Shown one piece after another: positions 52,915-64,000 of a DNA stretch of 64,000 nucleotides. This DNA is from Microcebus murinus. Its lineage: Eukaryota; Chordata; Mammalia; Primates; Cheirogaleidae. The notes beneath the pieces were generated by a model. That model did not search any database and was not told the DNA's origin. It worked only from the letters and a program-made list of their open reading frames with translations. Every line of letters starts with the position of its first letter. The first letter of the stretch is position 1. Position numbers and translations under genes: made by a program. The stretch lies in the NCBI RefSeq assembly GCF_040939455.1, contig NC_134106.1:76143001-76207000 (forward strand), read 5' to 3'.

Positions 52915-54040
52915 CAATGCTTCTATTGTAAACAGTATTAATAAGTGATTTCTTAAAATAAAAAGTATGCCCAAGTCCTAAAATTAAAGCAGTTGTGTGG
53001 CTAAGAATATTCACTTCGTCCGTTAAACACTGGCAAATTCGGGAAGTAAAAAAAAGCTATTTTAGGTACACTATTCTTAGCTAACTTTTCCTTTCTACTC
53101 TTAGCACCAGTATCTTTATCGTTTTTTTTAATCCCCCTCTTAAAACCTGCTTTCAAGAGCTATATGACATATGACTCCCAGTAAGGTATAATGAATAATA
53201 AAAGTTTAAAATGTCATCCCTCCCAGGAATGCATGTCACACATGTTACATATGTCTAACTATTAAGCCTTGTAAGAAGCTCTCACCAGGGCACTTCAGGC
53301 AGCCATTGGGAGGTGGCAGACATGACTTCCGGGTGAGTGAGGTCTTCTCACCACCAACCCATGACATCTTCCAACTGTGCCTACATCCCCGCCCCCCAGA
53401 AGTCTGGTCCTGAATTTCACACTGCACTTGGTTATATTGTCTCCAAGGAACAATGTTTTACAAAATCTTCGTTAGTATAACATGCTACTATTGGAAGAGA
53501 CTCAGCATAGATTAGTTATTAGTTATTAGTTTAGGATTCTCATATGTTCTCAGTTTCTTAGGAAGTTTCCTCAGTGATCACTCATTTGCATCCTGACCAC
53601 TGTCCCTGGGAGAAGCCACTTGGAGACAGCCGTTTTCAGGGTCCCCTAAAAGCCTGAAGAACAGATTCTGAGGCAAAACCCTTTAAATCTGCATTAAAAT
53701 AGTAGCTGTAGAATGTCCTTCATACAGTCACGCAACTAACATCTGTTGAACTCTACTACGTAGTATTCCTAGTACTGGAGAAATAGCAACAAAATACGAC
53801 GTTGCCTCTGCTCTGGGGCAGGCCAAAGCTCAGGAAGTGAGACCTGTAAACACTATAATAAAATGTGATACAAAAATCTAGAAAAGAAGTTATAATAATA
53901 CACAACGGCAAGATAGATAAAAGAGCAATTCATTCTTCTGGTAGGAGGAAGGGCAGAGAGGGGTCAGGGAACACTTCAGAAAGTTGATGCCAACTCTCTG
54001 AAGTTGGGCCTTGTGAGAGATTCACAACTTCCTCCTCTTT
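52915..54040. other. Intergenic DNA, one old repeat piece
   Basis: The stretch 53710-53850 resembles the same old L2/MIR-type repeat as at 37.7 kb ('ctactacgtagtattcctag'). The rest has no distinct feature. Confidence 0.4.
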
Positions 54041-54054
54041 CTCTCCCTCTTTTT

Positions 54055-55260
54055 CTTCTTTTTAATAGACTTTATTTTTAGGGCAGTTGTAAGCTCACAG
54101 CAAAAGTAAGTGGAAACTACAGCGATTTCCTATATACTCCCTATCCCCGCAGAGGCAGAGCCTCCCCTACTATAAACGCCCCAAACCAGAGCAGTGCATT
54201 TGTTATAATTGACAAACATACATTGACACATTATCATGCAAAGTCCATAGTTTTTTTTTGTTTCGTTTTGTTTCTCTTTATTAAAATGAAACCAGAGTGA
54301 AATAAAGTCCATAGTTTACATTAGGGTTCACTATTGGTGTTGCACATTCCATGGCATTTGATAAACGTTATCGTGACACATACCCATTATTATAGTATCA
54401 CCCAGAATAGTTTCACTGCCCTAAACACCCTCTGTGCTCTGCCTATTCATCCTGCCCTCCCCACTAACCTCTGACAGCCACTGATATGTTCACTGTCTCC
54501 ATAGTCTTGCCTTTTCCAGAATGTCATATAGCTGGAATCGTACAGCATGCAGCCTTTTCAGATTGGCTTCTTTCACTTAGTAAGATGCATTTAAGTTTCC
54601 TCCATGTTTTTTCATGATTTTGTAGGTAATTTCTTTTCAGTGGTGAATAATATTCCATTGTCTGGATACACCACAGTTTACTTGCCTAGACATCTCGGTT
54701 ACTTTTAATTTTGGCAACTATGAATCTTTATTCATAGACTAATGAATAGATTATTCATACTATAAATTATTCTTTAAAAAAACCTCTTTGTCAAGACATA
54801 ATTCACTTACTATACAATTCACCCATTAAAAGTATGAAATTCAATGGCTTTTAGCTTATTCACAGTGTTGTGCATCCATCATCACAATCAATTCTAGAAC
54901 ATTTTCATCACTCCAAAAAGAAGCACTATTCCACTGAACCTTTACCCTTCAATATTTGCATTCCCCTCAGCCCTATGTTATCCACTAATGTACTTTCTGT
55001 CTCTATAGATTTATTGATTCTGGACATTTGATAAAACCAGAATCATACAAGGTTCATCTGTGTTGTAGCATATTATCAAACATCATTTCTTTTATGGCCA
55101 AATAATATTCCACTGTATGGATATACCACATTTTGTTTATCCATTGATTAGTTGTTGAACATTTGAGCTGTTTCCACTTTTTGGCTATTATGAATAATGC
55201 TGCTATGAATAATCTTGTGCATGTTTTTGTGTGGATCTACGTTTTTATTTTTTTGCTTAT
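54055..55260 (-). repeat. L1 3' fragments, antisense
   Basis: 'agggcagttgtaagctcaca', 'gcctattcatcctgccctcc', 'tgaataatattccattgtct', then a second copy of the same landmarks ('aataatattccactgtatgg', 'tttggctattatgaataatg'). Two old L1-type 3' regions lie head to tail. Confidence 0.75.
54240..54317 (-). mobile_element. Very short retrocopy (about 50 bp) with polyadenylation signal and 14-bp target-site duplication
   Basis: AAAGTCCATAGTTT occurs at 54240-54253 and 54304-54317. Between them the minus strand reads 'atttcactctggtttcattt', then AATAAA (54282-54277), then an A-rich tail. This is the last few tens of bases of a polyadenylated RNA. The source is not known. Confidence 0.85.
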
Positions 55261-55264
55261 TCAT

Positions 55265-56860
55265 TTTTGCAGTAACTTAAAGTCACACTTTGTCTAAGCT
55301 TGATGCTCTCTTAGATTTTTGTAGTATAACCATATTAGAATCACTATGAAATGAGAGCTTTGGAGTCTAAATGCATTTTTTACCAAGTGTCTGGGTGCAT
55401 CAATCTGCTCTTCTGCCCACACTCTCAAAATCAGCCCTGGAATCAGCAGGAATAATGTTTATACATAATGTTTAACATTTAAAAGTGGTGAACACCTTAT
55501 GTTCTAAAGGTTCTATTCTTAGTAAGGTAAAAAGGGGTGTGGGAAGGGGAAGACAATCCAGGCAGAGAAAACATGAGCAAACCTAAAACACCTATCAAGT
55601 ACATGCCTGGTCATACTAAAACAAGATTAGCAAAACATTAGGCTGAAAAAGCAGAAGGGGACCAACTGTGAAAGACTTTGAATGACAGTTTAGGAGCTTG
55701 ACCTTTATAGTGAAGGAAGTGAGAAGCCAAGTTCTTCTTACCCAAAATAGCACGCTCAGATCTGTGTTTTGGAAGATGACTGGCAAAGAGAAGCCAGTGA
55801 GTGTTCGATCATGGGGACACATACAAATTAATCACTGTCTCACACAGGACTCTTTCTCCTGCAGATGACAGAAAACCAGATGAATGCTAGTTTAAGCACA
55901 ATTTTTAACACATGGGCTTATATTTCCCCACAATACAGGAGTAGATTCAGCTTCTCACTTGCCGTCCCTTGGTCCCGCTTACTCAGTGTTCACTCATTCT
56001 CAGGCCACATCTCTGGTGGCCCAAGATGGCATCTGGCTGGGGAAAAGGAAAATAATTGTCCCAGCATTCCCAACTAAAGTCCCAACATTCAGGTGTATGG
56101 GGCCAGTATGGGACCAGCTTAGGTCATAAGAACACCGCTGAAACAGTCACTGGTAACCAGAGAACACTACGGACCCATCTAAGTCAGCCTACTCAGCGTG
56201 ATCCATGGACCAGTGCCTGTCTACACATTTTTGTTTCTGTCTGTGATAAAAGCATAGGAATTGAGAATGTTAGAAATTTTTATTGTAACTTAACAGGGTG
56301 ATTGAATCTAATAATAAGAAATTGAGGTTAATATTTTGTTTTAAAAAATCTGCTTTGTCAAAGATTAGATGGCTATAAAAAGAAAAAAAAAAAAAAAGAA
56401 TTCCTAGCCAGTAGTGGCGACAGTCAGAGAGCCAACTCAGTTTGCCCAGCAGAATGCCCAAAAGCCTCAGGATAAACCTTTTGGCACCTGGTGGGGTGAA
56501 GAGAAGTTACAGAATAAGAAAGTGCTGAAGTTTTGCGTAATATACAGCCAGCCCACCATACAGTGAAGCTCATGTCCCTCACACACATGCTCAGAGCCCT
56601 CAGTCTGTGTTTCTTAATGAGAACCAACAACTGATGGCTTTTAGCCACCCAAAGAAAGCCTCAATCACATAGGAGAGGGACCTAACACCTAACAGGAAAA
56701 AGCAACTTGGAGGAAACATTCTGTAGAAAGAAAAAAACATTAACAAAAATCACTAACATCCTTAGAGAGGGCAGACACTGCACCCAAAAAAACAAGAACA
56801 GTTACACATAGAGGGAGCCCTCAGAAAAGAGGTCTCTCAAGTATTAAAAAGAAGAAAACA
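55265..56860. other. AT-rich intergenic DNA, no gene seen
   Basis: Part of 56650-56870 resembles inner L1 sequence (A-rich with 'gagagggcagacactgcacc'). Nothing else is distinct. Confidence 0.35.
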
Positions 56861-56866
56861 GAAATT

Positions 56867-57550
56867 AAAACCTCAGCTGTGTGCAGTGGCTCACGCCTGT
56901 AATCCTAGCACTCTGGGAGGCCGAGGCGGGTGGATCGTTTGAGCTCAGGAGTTGAGACCAGCCTGAGCAAAAGCGAGACCCCATCTTTACTAAAAATAGA
57001 AAGAAATTAATTAGCCAACTAAAAATATATAGAAAAAATTAGCCAGGCATGGTGGCACATGCCTGTAGTCTCAGCTACTTGGGAGGCTGAGGCAGAAGGA
57101 TCACCTGAGCCCAGGAGTTCGAGGTTGCTGCGAGCTAGGCTGATGCCACAGCCATGGCACTCTAGCCTGGGCAACAGAGTGAGATGAAAGAAAAAGAAAG
57201 AAAAAGAAAAAGAAAAAGAAAGGAAAGGAAAGGAAAGGAAAGGAAAGGAAAGGAAAGGAAAGGAAAGGAAAGGAAAGGAAAGGAAAGGAAAGGAAAGGAA
57301 AGGAAAGGAAAGGAAAGGAAAGGAAAAAGGAAAAAGGAAAAAGGAAAAAGGAAAAAGGAAAAAGGAAAAAGGAAAAAGGAAAAAGGAAAAAGGAAAAAGG
57401 AAAAAGGAAAAAGGAAAAGAAAGGAAAGGAAAGGAAAGGAAAGGAAAGGAAAGGAAAGGAAAGGAAAGGAAAGGAAAGGAAAGGAAAGGAAAGGAAAGGA
57501 AAGGAAAGGGGGGAGGAGAGGGGAGGGGAGGGGAGGAGAGGAAAACCTCA
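56867..57550 (+). mobile_element. Strepsirrhine Alu with a hugely expanded purine tail
   Basis: Alu body at 56876-57184, then a 350-bp AAAGG-type microsatellite in place of the A tail. The flanks AAAACCTCA at 56867-56875 and 57542-57550 enclose both, so the microsatellite grew inside the inserted tail. Confidence 0.93.
57185..57541 (+). repeat. (AAAGG)n - (AAAAAGG)n - (AAAGG)n microsatellite
   Basis: Start with AAAAAG/AAAG units, then about 21 AAAGG pentamers (57219-57325), about 13 AAAAAGG heptamers (to about 57414), about 19 AAAGG pentamers (to about 57508), and a G-rich end of GGGAG units. The long Lys/Arg/Glu and Ser/Phe frames over it are artefacts. Confidence 0.96.
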
Positions 57551-58880
57551 ATATCAGGATTTGAAGATAAAGATGAAGGAAACTTCCAGAAAGCAAAGCA
57601 AGAAAACAAAGGTTGAAAAACAGAAGAAAAAAAATATAAGAAGATGAAAGGACAAGTTCAGGTGATTGGACTCTGAGTAACAGAAAAGCCAAAAGAGGGA
57701 AGAGGTAAAATGAAATAATGATGAAATAATTCACTCATAAGAACGCCCCTGAAATACGAACACCTCCAGAACAGAGAGAAGTGAATTTCCAAATGAGGGC
57801 CCAATGATAGCACAATAGATTTAAACCAATACTAGGAACAAAGAGAAAATCTTGGGGTCTGGGGGTGGCGTGGTTACAGATCACTGACAGAAGATCATCT
57901 TCAGAATGGCAGAATTCTAAAGGGAAACTATTTCCTGCTGGTGTTTCTATAGTTGGCTGGATTACCCAACATGTGAGGATCTAAAAAATGTTACCATTGG
58001 TGGACCTCTTCTCCTTTGGCAATACATGAGGAACTAACCTAAGAAAGAGGAAGACACAGGACCCAGAGAGCATGGGATGGACACGGAAAGGATCCCAGGT
58101 GAATGGAGGAGCCCCCAGGCTGCCAGCCAGGCACCCTGAGAAGCATCCAGAAGGAGTCCATCTGCCCAGACTCCTCAGGAAGTGAAATTGCTACAATACC
58201 TGCTGTGGCTCAAGAGAAAGATCCCAACCCGCAGAGAGGGTGAGATTGAACTAGTGATAAGAACACAACATAAAAATGACACTTAAAAAAAAAAAAAAGA
58301 ACACAACAAACTAAACAAATGAAAAACCAAGGATTGGCTCTAGGAAAACAAAAAGTTGTGCAAGAAAATAGTCCTAGTGTAGTGTCCTGGCTGTGAGTAA
58401 TACTTCCATGCTCACAACAGCATAAGTGCTAAATAATGCTGTAACTAGCCATAACTAAGTAGTCTGAGAGAATGAAGGGAAGGAAGAGAGAAATCTTCAC
58501 ATATTGCCTAAAATAAAAAAGCAGGGAGTGACAAGATAAGCACATTATTTAGAGACCTCGAAGTAAATACCAATGTGATCCCCTGGGTGAGGTGAACCCT
58601 GGGTGAGGTGAAACCGGCTGTCCCTGGGGAGGGTAGAGGGTACCAGAGAGGGTTTCACAACAAACTTTGTAAGAACTATTTGAGTTTTTGAACTATGTAT
58701 ATGAATATTTGGATAAAACTGTAAGGAAAAAGAAAAAATGTTACGTATACATATATAAATATAGAAAAACTGATTCTTTGGGTTGTATGGATTATAGATA
58801 AATTTTTCTTTATATTTTTATGTATAACACAAATGCATAAATGCATCACTTTTTAAATGGCTTAATTAGTACTAAGGAAA
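57551..58880. other. A-rich intergenic DNA, possible old L1, no gene seen
   Basis: Purine-rich, without a nameable family. A 16-bp unit 'ccctgggtgaggtgaa' is repeated twice near 58580-58612. Confidence 0.35.
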
Positions 58881-58882
58881 GT

Positions 58883-59275
58883 AAAAGAATATGAAGGTAA
58901 GGCCAGGCGTGGTGGCTCACGTCTGTAATCCTAGCACTCTGGGAGGCCGAGGCAGGTGGATCGTTTTGAGCTCAAGAGTTCGACACCTGCCTGAGCAAGA
59001 GTGAGACCCCATGTCTACTAAAAATAGAAATTAATTGGCCAACTAAAAACAGAAGAGTATATTTTTTCTATATATATATAGGAAAAATTAGCCGGGCATG
59101 GTGGCACATGCCTGTAGTCCCAGCTACTGGGGAGGCTGAGGCAGGAGGATCACTTGAGCCCAGAAATTTGAAGTTGTTGTGAGCTAGGCTGACGCCATGG
59201 CACTCTACCCTAGCCAGGGCAACAGAGTGAGACTCTGTCTCAAAAACAAACAAAAAAAAGAATATGAAGGCAAGA
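58883..59275 (+). mobile_element. Strepsirrhine Alu with 19-bp target-site duplication
   Basis: Body from 58902. The flanks AAAAGAATATGAAGG(T/C)AAG at 58883-58901 and 59257-59275 differ at one base. The linker has an extra piece with a (TA)n run near 59070. Confidence 0.94.
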
Positions 59276-59279
59276 TCCA

Positions 59280-60240
59280 CAGGAGTGCCAAGAATGCTCT
59301 CAGCAATGAACCAGCAGGATACTGGTGTAGACATGTCCGAGACTGCTTGCTGGTCTCGTGAATGCAGTTACAGTTCGCCCTGGCCTGCTCTATCCTCGCT
59401 GCACAGCACTGAGGCTTGGCTGGTCCTGGGTGCTGAGCTGTTTAATTCTGCCCAGGTCAGTGTTGTCTCCTCAGCTGCTTCATAATTCTTTCAAAAGTCA
59501 TCAGGCACATGGTGGGCCCCCAATCAAAGAAGACCACCTCATCATGCCTTCTTCCCTAGGCACAGAAATACAGTAAATAATCATGAATTATAACAGGAAG
59601 TATAGGAATTACAACAGGAGGACTGGGACATCAAATAGCGGCGCCCTCCCTTTGGCCTACCAGTCCTGGCTCATTCCAGAGAAGCCGACCCACCTTCCTA
59701 GACTAGGAACTGGATTGGCCTCCAGGAGCAGGGAGGCAGTGAGGGAGGAGGCAGCACATCAAAGCTGCTGCTTTGTTATCTCCATCTCTCTGTCCACAAA
59801 TACACCCCTAGTGACCTGGCTGGAGCCTGTGAATCTCCCAGCTGCCCAAAGGGACAAACCCTTGGCCTCCTCCTCCTACCAACATACTATACACACCCAC
59901 ACAGGCCGTGGTCGTCTGACCCACTTCCTCTCCTTTATTCATAGGACTTATGCAAATCAAGACTTTTAGGGGATGGTGGTACCCAAACAGACCCACGCTA
60001 AACTGTCAGTTTTTATGAGCTATAAAATCTTTCCAGCAGCCAAGAGCAGCCTGAGCAGGTTCCTAGCAGGTGGCACAGCCCTGCCCCCTGCTGCTCCACA
60101 CTGAAGCTGCAGCACAGGTGGCCCTGGCCAGGCTATGAAATCTCTGGACTCTATCCCTGGACTCCATCCCTGGCAGCAACCTCCAGACATTTATTTTTTA
60201 AAGTCCTTTCTTGGGCTGAGTTCTCTGCAGATTTCCCCCT
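59280..60240. other. Intergenic DNA, no distinct feature
   Basis: No exon or nameable repeat. Short frames are interrupted. Confidence 0.35.
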
Positions 60241-60242
60241 TG

Positions 60243-60700
60243 TGATGGATTGAATTGTTATCCCCATAAAATTCATTATGTTGAAGTTCTAATCCCCAGT
60301 AACTCAGAATGTGACCTTATTTGGAGACACAGTTGTTACAGATATAATTAAGATGAAGTCATACTGAAGTAGGGGGGCCCTAATCCAATATGATTGGAAT
60401 ACTTATAAAAAGGAGAGATTTGGGCAAGACATGCACACAGAGAACGTCAAAGCAGAGATCCAGGTGATGCCTCTACAAGCCAAGGGATGCCAAATATTGC
60501 CAGCAACCATGAGAAGCTAGGAGGGAGGTCTAGAACATTCTCCCTTACGGCCCTCAGAAGGAACCAACCCTGCCCACACCTTGATCTTGGACTTTTAGCC
60601 TCCAGAACTGTGAGACAATAATTTTCTGTTGTTTAAGCTAATCAGTTTCTGGTATTAATACTTCGTTATGGCAGCCGATTATTACCAAACTAATACACCC
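60243..60700 (+). mobile_element. Solo LTR of MLT1 type (ERVL-MaLR, old endogenous retrovirus-like)
   Basis: Begins 'tgatggattgaattgttatc', then 'atgttgaagttctaatcccc', 'aatgtgaccttatttggaga', 'ggccctaatccaatatgatt', 'ggacttttagcctccagaac', 'tgtgagacaataattttctg', and ends 'ccaaactaataca'. This is the whole order of a MaLR LTR. No internal region or second LTR is present. Confidence 0.85.
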
Positions 60701-60709
60701 CTCATCCAG

Positions 60710-61590
60710 GGCATTCTTCTAGGGTTGTTGGGAGTGGTTTGTAAGCTGTTTTCCAGCATGCACATTATGAATTTTAAAGATTTCTTCAAAATCTTTGCCA
60801 AGAAATTACACAGTGAAATGGAAAACACTTTGGATCCCAAGAGACCAAGGTTCTAGACCTGGCCCAGCCAAGGAAGCGCTATATGACTTGCAGCAAACCC
60901 TAACCTTTGGACATTATTTATAAAATGAAAGACCTGTACTTGGTGCCCTCTTGAGGATCTTCCAGCATTAACTTCATTTGTCCAAATATTGGGTTCAATC
61001 CTATCTAGGGAAATGCAAACTGAAATACACATACATATCCTGAACAGCCTCAAGCCTCCCAAAGCAGAGAACATCTTAAAAAAAAATCCACATGGCTGCT
61101 CAGCTCACTGATGAGCTTAGAAGGTAGTAAGGGGCACACACAGCAGGGTGATACCCACACCTGGCCACATGATCACCTGAAACCCTATGATTGAGCTTCC
61201 TGTGTGTTCTGTTTACATTACAGTGGAGATGACACTGGGCAGGCCGACAAGGCCTGTCTCATCCTGCCAGCCTGTACTTCTTAGAACATAAATGTGCCTT
61301 TCTCCTGGGAGCCTGAGTAGAACCACTGAGTTCAGCTAACTCTGGTGTTTGACATAACGGAGTTCTGAGCCCACAGAACTGAGGCGCAGCTCCTGGAGCA
61401 TAGGAACAGAAAAGGCTGACCACTCTGCAGTCACCTGGGAACACCCCAACCTTGCCCCAAACCTTCTATGTCATTTGCCACTTCTCTGTCTTCTGATGGA
61501 AAGGGAGGATTGTACACATTTTTAAAAAGGAAATTGAGTCCCCAAATAGTGCTCTTTCTTCCTCTCCCATCACCCCAACTGTCCAAACGA
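60710..61590. other. Intergenic DNA, no gene seen
   Basis: No exon supported. Confidence 0.35.
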
Positions 61591-61594
61591 GTCC

Positions 61595-61670
61595 TGACCT
61601 CCAGAGGTAGAACCACAGTCCAGGTGATAGCATCACTTGCACCTGGGAACTCGAAGTATGCTCGAGACTT
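61595..61670. repeat. MER5-like DNA transposon fragment
   Basis: 'caggtgatagcatcacttgc' and 'acctgggaactcgaagtatg' resemble the MER5A core. Short, limits uncertain. Confidence 0.4.
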
Positions 61671-61857
61671 CCTTGTGTTCATGTAGACAACACTATGTTC
61701 TAAGAGAGCAATCAAATCAGTCCACAAACATATAAGACACAAGATGTTCAGAAAGTAGAAGTACAAAGGAAAAAAAAGAAACACATCAACAAACAAGGGC
61801 AGGGACACAGAGTTGAGCCAGAAACGAGACAACAATAAAAACACACGTCTGAGAATC

Positions 61858-62261
<404 letters not shown>

Positions 62262-62814
62262 CTAGATGATCTATTAGAATTTACTGAATTCTAAAAAAAT
62301 CTACTGAAAGTTCTAGAATATATCTGCAATTTTGCCTTTTACTGAACCATTTGCCGTCCTTTGAAATGATACATTTAAAGTGATTTTAATCTACAATTTA
62401 TCAAAGCCCTCCAGTTGTCCCCACTTCCATTCTCCCCTTCGTCCCCACCAAAATTACTTCTGAATTTTAACTGGGCATATGGCTGGTTAAAATATTGACT
62501 TTCCCAGTAGCTGGGTGTTCTCTTGACTAACTAGCGTCTGGCCATTGAGCTATAGGTTGAAACGGTGTGCCATTCTGGGAATGTCCTCAAAGGGAGGAGA
62601 CATTCTCTTCTCCCGTTGTTCCTTCCCACTGCTGGAACACAGACGTGATGGCTAGGGATGCAGCAGGCCCCACTGAGGCACTAACACAGCCATCAATGAG
62701 CACACACGGTCCGTCCCTCATGGTGCTCACACAGAATGGGGTCTAGTCCCTTGGGCTCCACGTTTTAGGAAGGGCGTTGACAAACTACAGTATATCCAGA
62801 AATCTAACGAGGAG

Positions 62815-63000
62815 AAAATAAGACAGAACATACTGAGTGCTATGTCTCAGGCACCAGTCTAGGTACTTGCCACATGGTATGCAATCTTCACAGCAACTCT
62901 GTGAGGTAGCACTCTTATTTCCCTTGTACAGATGAGGGGAAAAACACAGGTTCAGTAACCTGTTCAAGGTCACACAGCTCCAGAGTCTGAATTTTTAATC
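62815..63000 (+). repeat. MIR fragment, nearly full length
   Basis: 'actgagtgctatgtctcagg', 'cacagcaactctgtgaggta', 'gttcaaggtcacacagctcc' are in MIR order. Confidence 0.8.
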
Positions 63001-63007
63001 ACTTCAC

Positions 63008-63125
63008 TAGTGTTCCTCAAACTGTACCGCACATTAGATCTCCGGAAACTTTAAAATACAGTATGCTTGGGTCCCACCCTTGGGATTCTGATGAAACTGG
63101 GATTCCACCTTGGTGGAGGTCCTGG
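63008..63125. repeat. MER5A-like DNA transposon fragment
   Basis: 'agtgttcctcaaactgtacc', 'gggtcccacccttgggattc' and 'tgatgaaactgggattccac' follow the MER5A layout. Confidence 0.6.
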
Positions 63126-63129
63126 AAAG

Positions 63130-64000
63130 TGGACAAGATAGCAGGACCATGAAGCTGGGAGGACTGAGGAGCCACCACACCAGCCCTGGACCGGCGACAT
63201 TCACAAGAATCAGCGTAGCCTTGTTTCAGCCACATTGTGAGTTTCTTGTTCCTCGAGGCTGAACATAACCCTAACTCATGTACACAGCAGAGATTTAAGA
63301 TAACTGTAAAAACATCCAAATATTACTACTTTCAAATATTCAGACCTACCTTCTTAGATGTGGTTATTAGGCTCTTTAAAAGTAGATAGTAAAGTTAGGT
63401 CACTTATAAGTTATCTGTTTAAAAATATTTTAAAGTACATTTTTGGGCCACAATTAAGCCTGAGGTTATTAAAGCAGCTGTGCAGCCTGGGGTTCTGTTT
63501 GAATGATGCTCTATCAAGTACTGAGGCCTGCAGGAACAGCGTATCTTACATTAAGATCATTTTCATCCACACGCTATTGTTTAATTTTTAAAAGACTTTC
63601 AAGCTTATTCATTAGATATCATAGTTCTCAGGTTTTATAAAGAGTTGAAAGACTCTTTATAAAATCTTTTGAGAATTTTTAAACTTCTGTCCTACCATGC
63701 TGGGTACAAAGACTGATTACTTTGAAATTAAATACTTTTAGAGAATATTTCAAGTTATCCCCAGGAGTACCCTACCCCAATTCCTTTATATTAAACTGTG
63801 AGGCACTGGGAATGGTGTACAACCTGAAGTTTCCAGGAGAAAAATAATATTGATGCTTCAGACACTCACAGAAACAGCAGCGAAACAAGTAGTGAGCAAC
63901 AAAAAGCTGGATGGAACAAGGGGGGGGAGGCTATAAATGACATACCATGCAACACGGATACATGAAAAGAAAGCCTATGATCCAAACTTCAGAACAAGTC
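63130..64000. other. AT-rich right edge, no gene recognised
   Basis: Unique-looking AT-rich DNA. By human gene order the 3' end of STARD7 should follow to the right on the minus strand, but no STARD7 coding exon could be read here. Confidence 0.35.

Noticed and set aside
57019..57734. Ser/Phe/Leu-rich frames on the minus strand and Lys/Arg/Glu-rich frame on the plus strand
   Set aside because: They translate the AAAGG microsatellite and the adjoining Alu.
61431..61844. 137-residue minus-strand frame near the right edge, considered as a STARD7 exon
   Set aside because: The residues do not resemble STARD7, part of it overlaps a MER5-like repeat, and no splice-bordered block was found.

Overview
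This is nuclear DNA from a primate, most likely a strepsirrhine (lemur-type). At least a dozen Alu elements lie in the window. Most carry the strepsirrhine-type linker with the words 'actctgggaggc', 'gagcaagag', 'atagaaagaaattaatt' and 'atatagaaaaaatta' and the ending 'gctaggctgatgccatgg', which are not found together in human Alu families. Introns with GT-AG borders, L1, L2, MIR, MER5-like and MaLR-LTR remnants and a CpG island fit a mammal. The species call is inferred from the repeats.

Two protein genes can be rebuilt exon by exon, both on the minus strand. ASTL (ovastacin, the oocyte cortical-granule protease that cleaves ZP2) has nine coding exons between 15300 and 1947 and encodes an intact 423-residue protein. 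DUSP2 (PAC-1, a nuclear MAP-kinase phosphatase) has four exons between 21123 and 19555 and encodes an intact 314-residue protein. Its 5' end sits in a CpG island (about 20700-21420). The order matches human 2q11.2 (ADRA2B - ASTL - DUSP2 - STARD7). ADRA2B would lie left of the window and STARD7 right of it; I could not identify either inside. The two genes share a strand and lie close together but have unrelated jobs.

Layout: 1-1946, ASTL 3' flank with an old L2-like repeat; 1947-15300, ASTL, whose introns hold L1 copies in both orientations, Alus, a (CA)n tract next to a splice donor and MIR remnants; 15449-15877, a GC-rich 26-bp minisatellite just upstream of ASTL; 16500-17290, old L1 3' ends; 18890-21300, DUSP2 with its 3'UTR and promoter. 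From 21300 to 64000 no protein gene could be supported. That part holds unique sequence to about 25 kb, a CA-rich minisatellite (29.1-29.9 kb), L1-rich blocks (36-39, 43-45.7 and 54-55.3 kb), many Alus, a Y4 RNA retrocopy (43233-43327), an MLT1-type solo LTR (60.2-60.7 kb) and a large purine microsatellite grown from an Alu tail (57.2-57.5 kb).

I found no new multi-gene system. The most interesting items are an E-box/GC-box minisatellite upstream of ASTL, a UG-repeat tract 15 nt inside an ASTL intron, the Y4 retrocopy, two extremely short retrocopies with clear target-site duplications, and a 16-bp perfect hairpin at a truncated Alu.
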